DNA of 64,000 bases from Poecilobothrus nobilitatus (lineage: Eukaryota > Arthropoda > Insecta > Diptera > Dolichopodidae): contig OX352774.1 of assembly GCA_947095535.1 (NCBI GenBank), positions 111,479,996 to 111,543,995 of the forward strand, in the 5' to 3' direction. The notes beneath the pieces are model-generated. The model did not search any database, was not told the origin of the DNA, and worked only from the letters and a program-made list of their open reading frames with translations. The translations under genes and the position numbers were made by a program. Shown piece by piece: positions 33,214-43,876 of the stretch (the stretch's first letter is position 1; each line of letters begins with the position of its first letter).

Positions 33214-33670
33214 TATATATTACAAAATACAAAAAAATATATATTTTTTTTTTTGCCAATTATTTTATTCGCTGTTGTAAGTAGTTTTACCCAACCCTAA
33301 ACATCTAAAAGTCAATAAATTTAATTGTAGTAAATATAAATTGATAGCAAATATTTTACTCTTTTGATTCGATTTTATATTCTAAATTTCAAAAGCTAGA
33401 AAAGTAAAAAAGTAGGTAGACAATTTTTTATTTTTCGAATATTCGAATTTGTTTTCTATGTTTGAAACCAAACTGAACATCAGAAATAGCAAATTTAAAG
33501 TTGTAACAAATAAGCAAGAAAAAGATAAGATATTATGTATTTTCTTTTTACATTTTGGATTAAAATCAATTATGGGTTTACAATATAATTTACCTTCCGT
33601 TGAGTTGAAAAAAAAAAAACATAATTTATTTTTTTTTTTTCAATTGTTTCGGATTAAAATTTATTTTTTC
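33214..33670. other. AT-rich sequence, no feature recognised
   Basis: Nothing recognised. The 110-codon ORF starting at 33449 runs into the D2 5' end and is low-complexity. Confidence 0.35.
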
Positions 33671-35212
33671 AGTACATTTCCAAAAAAAAAATTCAAAACA
33701 ATGTGCTTCACTCCGTCCGTCCCACCAACCATCTGTTCACAACCCATAAAGATAGAGCAATACAATTTTAACCATGAGTAAGTCTCATAAACAAATTAAT
33801 GTTGTAGAACAACTTTTTCATGTAGCCCCATCCATTACCGAGCTACACCCTCTCAAAACCTTTTTTTAAATATGTATATCTCAAGTTCTCCTTAACATTT
33901 TTTCAATTTAAAAACACAATTAGACACCGCTTTTTTTACCATTATAAATCAATATCAAAATTAGAGAGTTTTTTTAAATTTACCGTTATGTTAAAACCAA
34001 ATTATGTATGACTTTTCTTCATTCATAACTCCGGCACGTTTTTAGATAGCGAATTGAAATTTTGAGATAAGAAAGAACATTTACAATTGGTACCTATAAG
34101 TTTCATCAGAAATTTTTTTTAATTTTTTTGTACCATCCCTTGTTTAAGAGCTATTAGGGCTCAAAAATTGAAAATTTGGTATTTAAACACCTGTAACTTA
34201 GGTAACTGTACAAATTTTTTCAAAATAAAAGACAAAAATTAAAGCTTCAAGTATATAATTTTACGTGTGTTAAGGGTATTTTTTTAATTATGTAGAGTTC
34301 TCTTAAAAATGATGAAAGTGTTTCTTTATTATACCCGTATGAACTATGTTCAAGGGTATAATAAATTTACCATTACGTTTGTGACACCTTAAAGTAGTCG
34401 AGTTAGATATAGTGTCAAAGGTGTGGATCGGCTCAGAATCGAATTCTGAGTCGATTAAGCCATGTACGTCCGTCCGTCCGTCCGCACGATAACTCAAAAA
34501 ATAAAGGAGCTAGGAGGCTGAAATTTTTTTTACGTCACTTTTGCAAAATTGTTAGTTTTGCTATTTCAATCCAACATTTTCGGTTCGAGTAGCTGCCATA
34601 CAACTTCTTTCTTTAAATGGAAATAACCCAGTGTCTATTCAATCTAGGTATCTGAAATTTTGCAAATGATGATCCAGTTTTATGGCAACAACTTCTGTAA
34701 AATTTGATTGTGATGATATGACAGGTTCGGATAGTTGCCATACAACTTCACTTTTTAAATGAAAATAACTCAGTGTCTATTGAAGCTAGCTATCTGAAAT
34801 TTAGTGAAAAAGTGTCGAGTTGCATGCCAAAAACTTTTGTAAAATTTGATTGGTCTAAAGCAGCCGGTTAAGGCTTCTTGCATTTCTTGGAACTTAATGA
34901 AGCTAGGCGCAATAGATTCGGGTAGCTGTCATACAACTCCACAATTTACATAAATATATCTCTGTGGTTCGGTACTAAAACATCTGAATGTTTTTAAAAG
35001 ATGATCAAGTTTTATAGAAACAGGATATATTACGTTCATACGGGTATCCCAGAGTTGACATAGTCTACTCTACTGCACTCTTCCTCGTTTTTTATATGAA
35101 ATTCTAAGAAAATTTTCAAATTGTGCAAGTTACAATTTTAAGCAGTTTAGCAGTTTGTATTGTCTTTTGGAAATGTGCGCCTTTAAAAACTGTTGGATTA
35201 CATTCTGTTTTG
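33671..35212 (+). mobile_element. Family D element D2, interrupted by C2
   Basis: The 5' inverted repeat is CAGTACATTT...AATGTGCTT, followed by CACTCCGTCCGTCC, GATAGAGCAATACAATTTTA, TGTAGCCCCATCC and the D body. At about 34329 it is cut by C2 and resumes at 35088 with ATATGAAATTCTAAG, AATGTGCGCCTTTAAAAACT and a decayed 3' end (GTTGGATTACATTCTGTTTTG plus T-run). Excluding C2 it is about 0.78 kb, so D2 itself carries internal deletions relative to D5. Confidence 0.75.
34330..35087 (+). mobile_element. Family C element C2, complete, nested in D2
   Basis: The 5' hairpin has arms TATACCC and GGGTATA, with inner stem TGAAC-TAT-GTTCA (34330-34360). It is followed by ACGTTTGTGACACC, GAGTTAGATATAG, GAGTCGATTAAGCC, GTCCGTCCGTCCG and CACGATAACTCAAAAAATAA. 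The 3' end shows GTTCATACGGGTAT (an inverted copy of the 5' terminal ATACCCGTATGAAC), the imperfect hairpin AGTTGACATAGTCTACT, then CTTCCTCG and a T-run. At 758 bp this is the cleanest C copy. It contains ~130-bp subrepeats with GCTGCCATACAACTTC. Confidence 0.8.
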
Positions 35213-35965
35213 CTTTTTTTAAATATCATTATTTCAAGTAACTGAAAGAAAATAAAAGAAATAAAATTCAGATCATAAAATTAAAAAAAAAATTATTAAA
35301 TTTATGACAAGGAAATAAATAAGAAATTTAAGCAAATTTTTTTTTCATCGTAAAATTGATTTTATGACTCTTATCGTAATGATTTCAGACGTTGTCTTTG
35401 ATAAATTTATTATTTTTTGTTTTTCTTTTTTGTACATTTTTAAAAATTCAAATTGTTGTAACATATAACGTACACATCATTATTATAGATATTATAAATT
35501 TAAAATCAATAAAATAAATTCTGTAAATTATAATGTAATAAAATTTTTTTTCACATCATTTCAATAATTTAATACATTCTAGTCACAAATTTAAAAATTA
35601 TCTTTTAATATGTAAAAACAAATATGAGTGATACTTCGATATTAATATGTAGTGTGTAGTATGTATATAGATATAATCATTAAAAATCTGTTATCGTAAT
35701 TTTTAAAGCAATCAATTTGAGACAAAGTTATGGAGTTTCTAAATACAGTAATATCTGAATAAGATAAAAGAAATTGGAAAGAAGTAGGTAATTCAAAAAG
35801 AAATAAGGTCAAAGCAGGATTCTATTGCTTAAAACAAAAAAAAAATAATACAATGAGCAAAATAATATATTGAAGTGATTTGTTTATTAAGCATACCAAA
35901 ATTTCTACATTTTAGAAAATAAATTCTTTTCTAAATTCAATTTTTTATTTTACATTTTTCTTTTT
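35213..35965. other. AT-rich sequence, no feature recognised
   Basis: No feature was recognised. Confidence 0.35.
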
Positions 35966-36551
35966 TAGCACATTCCCAAAAAAAAAATTTGAAAAATGTG
36001 CCTATTAGTTTCTGTTTTTAAACACCTGTAACTTAGGCACCTGTAGACATTTTTCTTCGGTAAGATATAAATAATTAAAATAATTAAAGCTCCAGTAATA
36101 TATTTTTACATGTGTTAACGGTTTCTCTTAGTTGTATAGGATTCCGTACGGAATTACAGCCCCTCAAAATGATGAAATCATTTTGCAATTTGCTATTTAA
36201 ATTTACCGTAATGTGAAGACCAATTTTTGCATAATTTTTCTTCATTCATAACTCCGGTATGATTTGCAGGTAGGTAGTTCAGGTAGGAACTTGCACTTTT
36301 AAGATAAGAAAGAACATTTAGAATTATTATAAGTTTCCTCAGAAAAGTTCTTTGTACCACCCCCTGTTTAAGGGCTATGAGGGTTCAAAAATATAAATTC
36401 ACCTGTACAAATTTTTTCAAAATAAAAGGCATAAATTAAAGCTTCAACTTTATAATTTTATATGTGTTTAACATTGATGGAAGTGTCACTTCATTTTTAA
36501 CATTTTTTCTTATTATATGAAAGTCTAAAATTTTGCTGCAAGTCATAATCA
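35966..36551 (+). mobile_element. Family D element D8, internally deleted
   Basis: The 5' end TTTTTTAGCACATTCCC...GAAAAATGTGC joins after TTAGTTTC directly to the D middle (TTTTTAAACACCTGTAACTT). It continues through TACCGTAATGTGAAGACC and CCCCCTGTTTAAGGGCTAT to TGCTGCAAGTCATAATC, where C6 begins. The (GTCC)n tract and ~900 bp of body are missing at a single junction. Confidence 0.7.
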
Positions 36552-37248
36552 CCCGCATGAACATAATATATACTTTTTCCAAAAAACTTGATCATATATT
36601 ACAAAATCAGTAAACAATCAAACATGGGACCTCGGTAGCTTAGTGGGTAAGAGCGTATTTTATACGATGTAAACACCGAGGGAGTGTGGGTTCAAATCCC
36701 TCACACGTCGCAAGAGTAAATGCCCTTACATTTACAGCCACGCCTGCACAGGAAAGGCTGTGTAATTTCCTGTCCACATGTGGCAAATAAATTCATTTAA
36801 AAAAAAAAAAAACAATCAAACATCTGATTTCCTGATATATTTATTATAGATACTCGTAACTTTTACCGTGAGCCAATCATATTTAACAAATTTTATTGTC
36901 ATAAAACTTGGTCGTCTTTAACAAAATTTCAGATATTTAGGTTAAATAAGTTTCAACATGAAATGTAAGCTACCGGACCTGTTAGTCTAGAGAAAATAAA
37001 CTTTATAAAAGTTATTACGATAAAACTTGATAATTTGTCAGTAAATTTCTGATATCTAGCTCTATTAAATATATCAAGATATGAGGGTATAAATTATGCT
37101 TATATATAAAATAAGTTGTATAGCAGATACCGATTCTGAAAAGGAATATATTATACACTTTGTCATACCTATAGCTTGGCTTCTTTAAAATGTCATAAAT
37201 GTAAAGGTACAGTTCTTATACCCTTGCATTATGTTCATACGAGTATAA
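36552..37248 (-). mobile_element. Family C element C6, diverged, carrying a SINE
   Basis: It starts with the inner part of the minus-strand C 3' end (ACCCGCATGAACATAATATA, as in C1 at 3763). After the SINE it continues with repeated ATAAAACTTG(A/G)T blocks and GTAAGCTACCGGACC, then ends in the C 5' hairpin as TATACCCTTGCATTATGTTC plus GAGTATAA. It is much older than C2 judging by divergence. Confidence 0.65.
36626..36811 (+). mobile_element. tRNA-headed SINE with perfect 14-bp target duplication
   Basis: It has the A box TAGCTTAGTGGGTAAG, B box GTGGGTTCAAATCCCTC, body landmarks ACAGCCACGCCTGCAC and GGAAAGGCTGTGTAATTTCC, and an A-rich tail. The 14 bp AAACAATCAAACAT lie at 36612-36625 immediately before it. 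They are repeated immediately after the tail at 36810-36823. This proves retroposition of this copy into C6 and fixes the SINE ends. Confidence 0.92.
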
Positions 37249-38852
37249 TTATTACACTGTTATTTTGTTTCTTCCCTATTCGATTCATCGTTCCCTTACC
37301 CATTTCATGGACTACTAATAAAGAAAAAAAATATATATATACTCAATTTACGAATTTCTATAACTTAATTTTACTTTGGAAATAGAAACCGTAAAATTTC
37401 GTTTCTTAACCCATAAGGGATACTGCAACAAAAATTCTCCAGAGTATCATTTTTAAGATGATTGCTTTGCATTTTGAAATTTTTATATACATACTTTAGT
37501 TGTGACTATAACTTTTGTCTGCTTATTTAATTGGCAATATCAGTTCACTAAATAGTGAGTGATTCTATGTCATAATATCTGAAAACTTCTGTCGATATCT
37601 ATTATTTAAAAACTTCATTTTGTAATTTGAACAAATCAAAAAGAAAACCAAAAAATTTTTGCTTCCACTAAATTTTAATTTAGGGACTACATTTGAGGGA
37701 CTTTTATCAATAAATTTGGCAACTGTTTTTTTAATGCCATAATTATTATTGGTTCGTAGATAAAATTAGAAATGCCTAAATTTAACTTTCAACAATATTT
37801 AAAAATTGTTAGTATCCATTATTAGGTATTTTCTCTTTTATTCTTCTAACTCCTCTTCTAAATATTTATATATTTTAAAACCATTAAAGATTCAACTAAC
37901 ATAATAAAAATCCGTTTTTAAGTTTTCTTTAAATTTTATTTTTAAAGGAAAATAATTTTATAGAGAAAAAATACCCTAAAAACTTTTTGTTGTATAATTT
38001 ATTTAACAACAAGAGTTGATTATTGTGTAAATGTCATTTTGTTATTATAAACGTTTTCTATTAAAAAATTATCTATGTCATGTCATTATAATTTGCTAAT
38101 ATTTTAGAACTAAAAAGTTTGAAAATGTTTAACTTTTTAATACTGTTGAAAAAAAACTTAGAAGTCTTCTAGTTTATGAATGACAAAAAATTAAAAAATT
38201 ATAAAATTTATCCTTCTTATGCAGTTTCTTTTCATTTTTAACTAAAAAAGTTATGTTATTGTATTTTAATGTCAACTTTTTTCGTTACCAGCAGGGTAAA
38301 AGTCCTTTTTTTCATTCTGTTTTTGTTTTTGTATTATTATGTTACAATTTTATTCATCGAATTGTCCTTAATATCTTTAGTCATTTTGTTGTTGTTTTTT
38401 TTTTAATCTTTTGACGTCGAATGGAAATATGAAGTTTAAGATTTTTTGAAAGCAAAAATTATTTTAAGATATTTATTTTTTAGATATAAAAGTTTTTGGT
38501 TTCTGGTATTTGAATTTTTCTTTTTCTGTGAAATGGAAAAACACTTTTCAAAATAGATAGTGAATAAACATAAGAAAATAGTTTGAAAGAAGAATGAAAA
38601 AAAATTTGTTCACCTCCTGTTTAGTTCATTTTCCTTATATTTTTTAAGCGTTATTATTTATTGAATAATCTATCGAACAGCGTTTTAGCGCCCATTCAGT
38701 CGAAAGATCTTAAATTCATTAATTTGTTTGGTCATATTTAAAAGTAAAAAAAAAAAGCTATATAAAATGAATAATAGTATTATGACCACATTGAAGGTTC
38801 GTGATTCTCCTTTATAAAAAAGTATAGATTATTCATAGCATTTATATATCAC
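37249..38852. other. AT-rich sequence, no feature recognised
   Basis: No repeat or coding motif was recognised. Confidence 0.4.
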
Positions 38853-38935
38853 ATAAGGCTGTGTAAAGGCTTGTTACATTTATGTGGCATTGAAATGCAC
38901 TAAAGAAAATATATATATATATATATATATATTCT
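38853..38935 (+). repeat. SINE tail fragment plus (AT)n microsatellite
   Basis: AAGGCTGTGTAAAGGC, TTACATTTATGTGGCA and TGAAATGCACTAAA match the last ~50 bp of the SINE family. (AT)n of about 12 units follows directly. Confidence 0.7.
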
Positions 38936-38991
38936 ATAGCATTTTATTTCTTTTTTACAATAACAATTTTTATATAATAATATGTAGCTAA

Positions 38992-39121
38992 GGGGCCTCG
39001 GTGGCTAGTGGGTAAGCGCGTATAAAAATACGCTGTAAACACCAAGGGATGTGGGTTCGAATCCCACACAAGTCGTAAGAGTTATTCCCCCTTGCAGAGA
39101 AATGCATTAAAAAAAATAAAA
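38992..39121 (+). mobile_element. tRNA-headed SINE with internal deletion and 9-bp target duplication
   Basis: The head is complete (GGGGCCTCGGTGGCTAGTGG, B box GTGGGTTCGAATCCCAC, GTCGTAAGAGTTATTCCCCC). It then jumps from CCCTTG straight to CAGAGAAATGCATT and the A tail, losing about 65 bp of body. ATGTAGCTA occurs at 38982-38990 and again at 39122-39130, a likely target duplication. Confidence 0.85.
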
Positions 39122-39293
39122 ATGTAGCTAGCTAAATATTAGGAACCCAAAATTTGCAACTCCTTTCTATATTATTTCGATATCTTTTTTTTAATATTAA
39201 CGGCAAATATTTAAATCGCTATGTAATTGAAGTCTTATCATATTTATATACATGCATTTTAATTTCAACATAATTTTATTTTAGGGGCTTTGG

Positions 39294-39492
39294 TGCCCAA
39301 GTGGGTAAGAACGTTTAAAATACACTGTAAACACTGAGGGAGTATGAGTGCGAATCCCACACACGTCGTAAGAGTAATTCCCCCTTACGACATGAGTGGG
39401 ATTCGCACTGTAAAACCACGCCTAAAAAAGAAAGGCTGCGTAATTTCCTGTCCACATTTATGGTTCACAAAAATGCACTAAAAAAAAAAATT
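39294..39492 (+). mobile_element. tRNA-headed SINE with inverted-copy insertion
   Basis: The copy has an A box TGCCCAAGTGGGTAAG, B box GAGTGCGAATCCCACAC, the GTCGTAAG/CTTACGAC body hairpin, GAAAGGCTGCGTAATTTCC and an A tail. Between CTTACGACAT and the rest of the body it contains GAGTGGGATTCGCACTG, the reverse complement of its own B-box region. This lengthens the body hairpin symmetrically. Other copies lack it. Confidence 0.85.
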
Positions 39493-39825
39493 ATTTAATA
39501 TATGAAACTTGAACTCCAATAGATTGGCTGCTATAAAGACTGCTATATTTCTATACCATGTTATGTTACTTTAAACAAGCAGTAAACTTTAATTTTTAAT
39601 TGCAACATAAAACTTTGATTGTTTAAGAATTTACTTTTAATTAAATGTATATACTATAGACTAACAGAGATATTATTTGTATAGAGACTTGCCTTAGTTC
39701 TTTATACTTATGTAGTTAGCATGATCATTTTTATGTTAGCTATAGTAATTTTTTGTACTAAAATTTTGACAATTTCAAAATACATACTGTTAAAAAAAAA
39801 TTAACATTATATATTTTATTATCCA
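39493..39825. other. AT-rich sequence, no feature recognised
   Basis: No feature was recognised. Confidence 0.35.
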
Positions 39826-39905
39826 GCCAATGGTATATTGGTTAATACACTGGTCTTTATTTGAAAAATCTCGGGTTCAATCCCCTCGGCTTGGTCATAT
39901 AGATT
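39826..39905 (+). repeat. Second tRNA-like SINE head
   Basis: It has an A-box-like CAATGGTATATTGGTTAATA and a B box CGGGTTCAATCCCC at tRNA spacing, followed by CTTGGTCATATAGATTAATA. The latter resembles GGTCATAAATAAA after the head at 12869, so both may belong to one SINE type distinct from the 185-bp family. Not a credible functional tRNA: the acceptor strands do not pair. Confidence 0.55.
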
Positions 39906-40043
39906 AATAAAAAATAATATATACTTATAATTATACTTATACTTATTATACTTATAATATATAATGAGTATAATATAATATTAAATAAAAAAATAAGTAT
40001 ATTATATCATATAATTTGTACCATATTGCAATATATATAAAAA

Positions 40044-41346
40044 CAAGGTAGAATGTAAAGCAACGGTTTTTAAAAGCGCACATTTCCAAAACACAATACA
40101 AACTGTTTAGAAATTGTGACTTGCACAAAAATTTGAAAATTTAAAAAATAAAATTTAAAGTAATAAGAAAATATGTGAAAATAGGACTTTTCTGGAATTT
40201 TGAAGGGCTGTAACTCCGGAACTCTTTATAACTAAGAAAAATCGTTAACATACGTAAAAATATATTATTGAACCTTTAATTTTCATGTCTTGCCGAAGAA
40301 AAATTTTTACAGGTGCCTAAGTTACAGGTGTCTAAAAATAGCAAATTTTCAATTTTTGAGGCGTAATAACTCTTAAAGAGAGGGTGCTACCAACAAATTT
40401 TCTGAGAAAACTTATACTAATTCAAAAAGTTCTTTCCTGTCTCAAAATTTCAGGTTCCTATCTAAAGGCGTGCCGGAGTTATGAAAAAAGAAATTTCATG
40501 CAAAATGTGGTTTTCAGATAACGGTAAATTTAAATAGTAAATTACAAAATATTACATAATTTTGATACTGTTTTATATAGATAATAAAATTTTTGATCTT
40601 CTGGCGGTTTTAGATTGCAAAACTATTACTCAGAGCTTGAGATATATACATTTGAAAATGTGGCTTTTTCGAAATTTTGAAGAGCTGCAACTTTGGAACC
40701 CTCTACAACCAAAATAAACCTTTAACACACGTAAAAATATATTACTGTAGCTTTAATTTTTATATCTTGCAGAAATAAAATGTGTACAGGTTCCTAAGTT
40801 ATAGGTGTTTAAAAATAGCAAATTTTGAATTTTTAAACCCTAATAGCTCATAAACAGGGGGTGGTCCAAAAAAATTTTCTGAGCAAACTTATACTAATTC
40901 TAAAAGTTCTTTCTTGCCTCAAAATTGCAGCCTTTATCTAGAAGCGTGCCGGAGTTATGAAAGTAGAAAAATCATGCAAAATTTGGTTTTCACATAACGG
41001 TAAATTTAAATACTAAATTTAACAAAATTGTATAATTTTGATATTAATTTACAAAGTTAAAAAAAATACCTGTCGAATGGCGTTTTCACATTAAAAAAAT
41101 CTTAAGCAAAACATAAGATATATGCATTTAAAAATAGGGCTTTTTCAAAAGTTTGAGGGGCTGTAGCTCCGTAATGGGTGGGGCTACATGAAAGAGTGGT
41201 TTCACAAAATTATTTTTTTTATGAGACCTACCCATAGTTAAAATTTGTTTTCTCTATCTTTAACGGTGTAGAAGTTTTGTAAACAGACGGACGGACAGAG
41301 TGAAACTAATAAGCACATTTTTTCAAATTTTTTTTGGAAATGTGCT
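40044..41346 (-). mobile_element. Family D element D4, full length
   Basis: From 40044: CAAGGTAGAATGTAA and the hairpin region around AACGGTTTTT (3' end). Then come two related body halves, each with GGTTTTC-ATAACGGTAAAT and a GTTCTTTC(T/C)TG(T/C)CTCAAAATT block, then the TAACGGTGTAGAAGTTTTGT and GACGGACGGACAGAGTG tract, and the 5' inverted repeat AGCACATTTTTTC/GGAAATGTGCT. About 1.3 kb. The ORF at 41238-41453 is a by-product. Confidence 0.8.
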
Positions 41347-42398
41347 AAAAAATATAAGTAAAATAATTCTTGTACAACATAATAGATGGCGCAGAATACA
41401 AAACTAAAGCGTTTCATATAGCCTTCTACAATAGCTACAGCTGAATAATCCACAACTTATTGAAACTATAATGATTACAGAAACTGAAACGAATGTCAAA
41501 TCTGAATAATCAATAACTTAAGGGATGCCCTATATGCTCCTTACAGGAGTGGAAGGAGGAAAAATATATATACATATATTTTATTACGTTTTATATTACA
41601 AAAATATTAAAAATTTTTAAAATTTTAGTGTTTAGATGATTTTATTTTTGTCAATTAGTAGATATAAGAAGATATAATAATTCTAAGAAAGCAATTTTGA
41701 TTAAAAATTTTGGTATTATTTTGATTGTCTAGGTTACATTAGTTAAGAACCTTTTCTCCTTGGACATTTCTTCTCTTAGGTATTTGTGATAAATTGAATT
41801 TTTTTTGTAATATGTATAATATTTTGTTTGAGGACTGCAATATATGCAAAAATCAGTGAAAAAAGATAATAAGTATGAAATAAATTGAGCAATTTAGAAG
41901 GCTATTTAGTATTCTATTTAGGAAAAACAAAGAAAAAAAAAGTTTTTGAATTGAAAAAATATGTTTTATATAAATCTAATTCAGCTTACTATAATATATC
42001 ACATGAGAAAATATTGAGCCCTTATTAAAAAAGTTATATTACGTGCAGACAATATTTATACAATAATTTGTTATATGTTAAGATTTGAATACCCAATACT
42101 ACATTTTATTTTATTTGATAAATTATATTGGCTCTTTACGTGAATCATTATAAATCTTTTACAGTTATTGTAACTGCATGTAAAATAAGAAGGAAATTTT
42201 GAGATGGAGATTTAATCTATAAAATATGATACTAAAGAAATATATAACAGTTTGTATATAGTTAAAATAATATGTATATATCAATTTATTAAATCCTTAT
42301 AAAATATCCCGATGAAAATTTTCCCAGAAAGAATATAATGTACTTTTTAAAATAAAATTTTGACTTTGAAATTTCAATAATGTATTTTTAACTTATAA
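41347..42398. other. AT-rich sequence, no feature recognised
   Basis: No feature was recognised. Confidence 0.35.
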
Positions 42399-43364
42399 CA
42401 AGGCAGAATTTAAACCAAGGTCTTTTAAATGCGCACATTTTCCAAAAGACAATAAAAACAGTTTGAAATTATGATTTGCATCAAAGTTTTCTTAGAATTT
42501 TATAAGTATAAAAAGTTGTGATAAATTCGGAGACGATTTTTTTCAGTTTTAAGGAAACCAGAATAGCTTTCAATAAGTATAAAATATAATGTTTGAGGTT
42601 TAATATTTACTTTCTACTTTGAAAGAATTTCTACATGTGCCTAAGTTACAGATGTTTAAATGATAGTAAATTTTTAATTTTTTTATGCTTAATAGTTTTT
42701 CTATTTTCTGAGATAACTTATACTAATTCTAAAACTTCTCTCTTCTCTCATTTCTAGGTTCTACTTGAAAGGTGGCCAGAGTTGCATCATATTTTAAAAT
42801 TTTTCCTAGAAATGCATATAATATAAGAAAAAAGTTTTGAAAAATCAATTGACATTTTTTTCAATTTTCAGAAAACCCTAAATAATTTGCAACGTAATAA
42901 AAATCATAATATTTTGTCATTTTGTTGTCATTTTTGTGTATTAATTTTCAAAAATTTGTACAAGGGTCCAAGTTACATCTGTCTGAAAATACAAAATTTT
43001 TAATTTTTGGCCCCTAATAGCAGTTCTTAACCTCCTCTGACACAAAAAAAAATTATGCTAATTCTGAAGGATCTTTCTTCTCTCAAAATTTCAAGACTCT
43101 ATGAAAGGGTTACGGAAATATGAACAAAGCAAAATTTTGATTTCCCACATGAAAGAAGTGGGGCTACATAAAAAAATTGTAGTTCACTGGTTTATTATTT
43201 TTTTTTAATAGAGCTATACATGATTAAAATTTTATTACTCTATCTTAAATGCTGTAGAAGTTTTATAAACAGACACACGGACAGAGTGAAACTAATAAAT
43301 AAATAATATAAAATAATAAATAAATAAACTAATAAATAAATTTTTAAAATTTTTTAAAAAATGT
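42399..43364 (-). mobile_element. Family D element D6, old copy
   Basis: It begins CAAGGCAGAATTTAAACC and AATGCGCACATTTTCC (3' end). The order CCTAAGTTACAGATGTTTAA, TTTCTAGGTTCTACTTGAAA, then CTGTAGAAGTTTTATAAACAG and ACACACGGACAGAGTG is preserved with heavy divergence. An (AATA)n expansion disrupts the 5' inverted repeat near 43290-43340. Confidence 0.65.
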
Positions 43365-43876
43365 GTTTGAAACTTCTTCAAGTTTTTAAAAGTTCATTAT
43401 TAATGGATATCATAATTCAGAAAAAATTAAATTAAAAATTGAAAATTTTTTTGAAGAATAAATTTTGACAGTACAGTGGATTGGTTATAAAAATTAACAA
43501 TATTGATGTGATGCAGTAGGTACTAAAAAATGGCATTTAATATTAATATGTACCGATGTATATATATATAATTCTGTTCTGTTAATTCATTTTTTATTTT
43601 TGTACAAATTACGTTCTTTTAATTCTTTTTTTAAATAAAAGTAATACCTACATAATCAAATTACCATCTTTGTAGATATTGAAGTATCCTTATCCACAAA
43701 TTAAAAAAGCAATTTAGATAGTTTTGTATTTAAAATTTAATGAAAAAAATTCTTCATTATCCTTAGATTTTTTAATAATTCAAAAAATGTTTTTTTTAAA
43801 TTTCGCAATTAATTTTTACCAGGGATACCTACAATTTTTTATCTTAATCCTTTACTATTTTTTAAGTTTCTTTTTT
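43365..43876. other. AT-rich sequence, no feature recognised
   Basis: No feature was recognised. The ORF from 43724 runs into D5 and is not a gene. Confidence 0.35.

Noticed and set aside
34330..35087. Family C as a cut-and-paste MITE, because its ends carry inverted copies of ATACCCGTATGAAC
   Set aside because: The second copy lies about 40 bp inside the 3' end, the true end is CTCG at a T-run, and no target duplication is visible. The Helentron-like reading fits better, though this is not proven.
38909..38935. Promoter-like TATA tract
   Set aside because: It is a plain (AT)n microsatellite after a SINE tail; TATA-like strings are everywhere in this AT-rich DNA.
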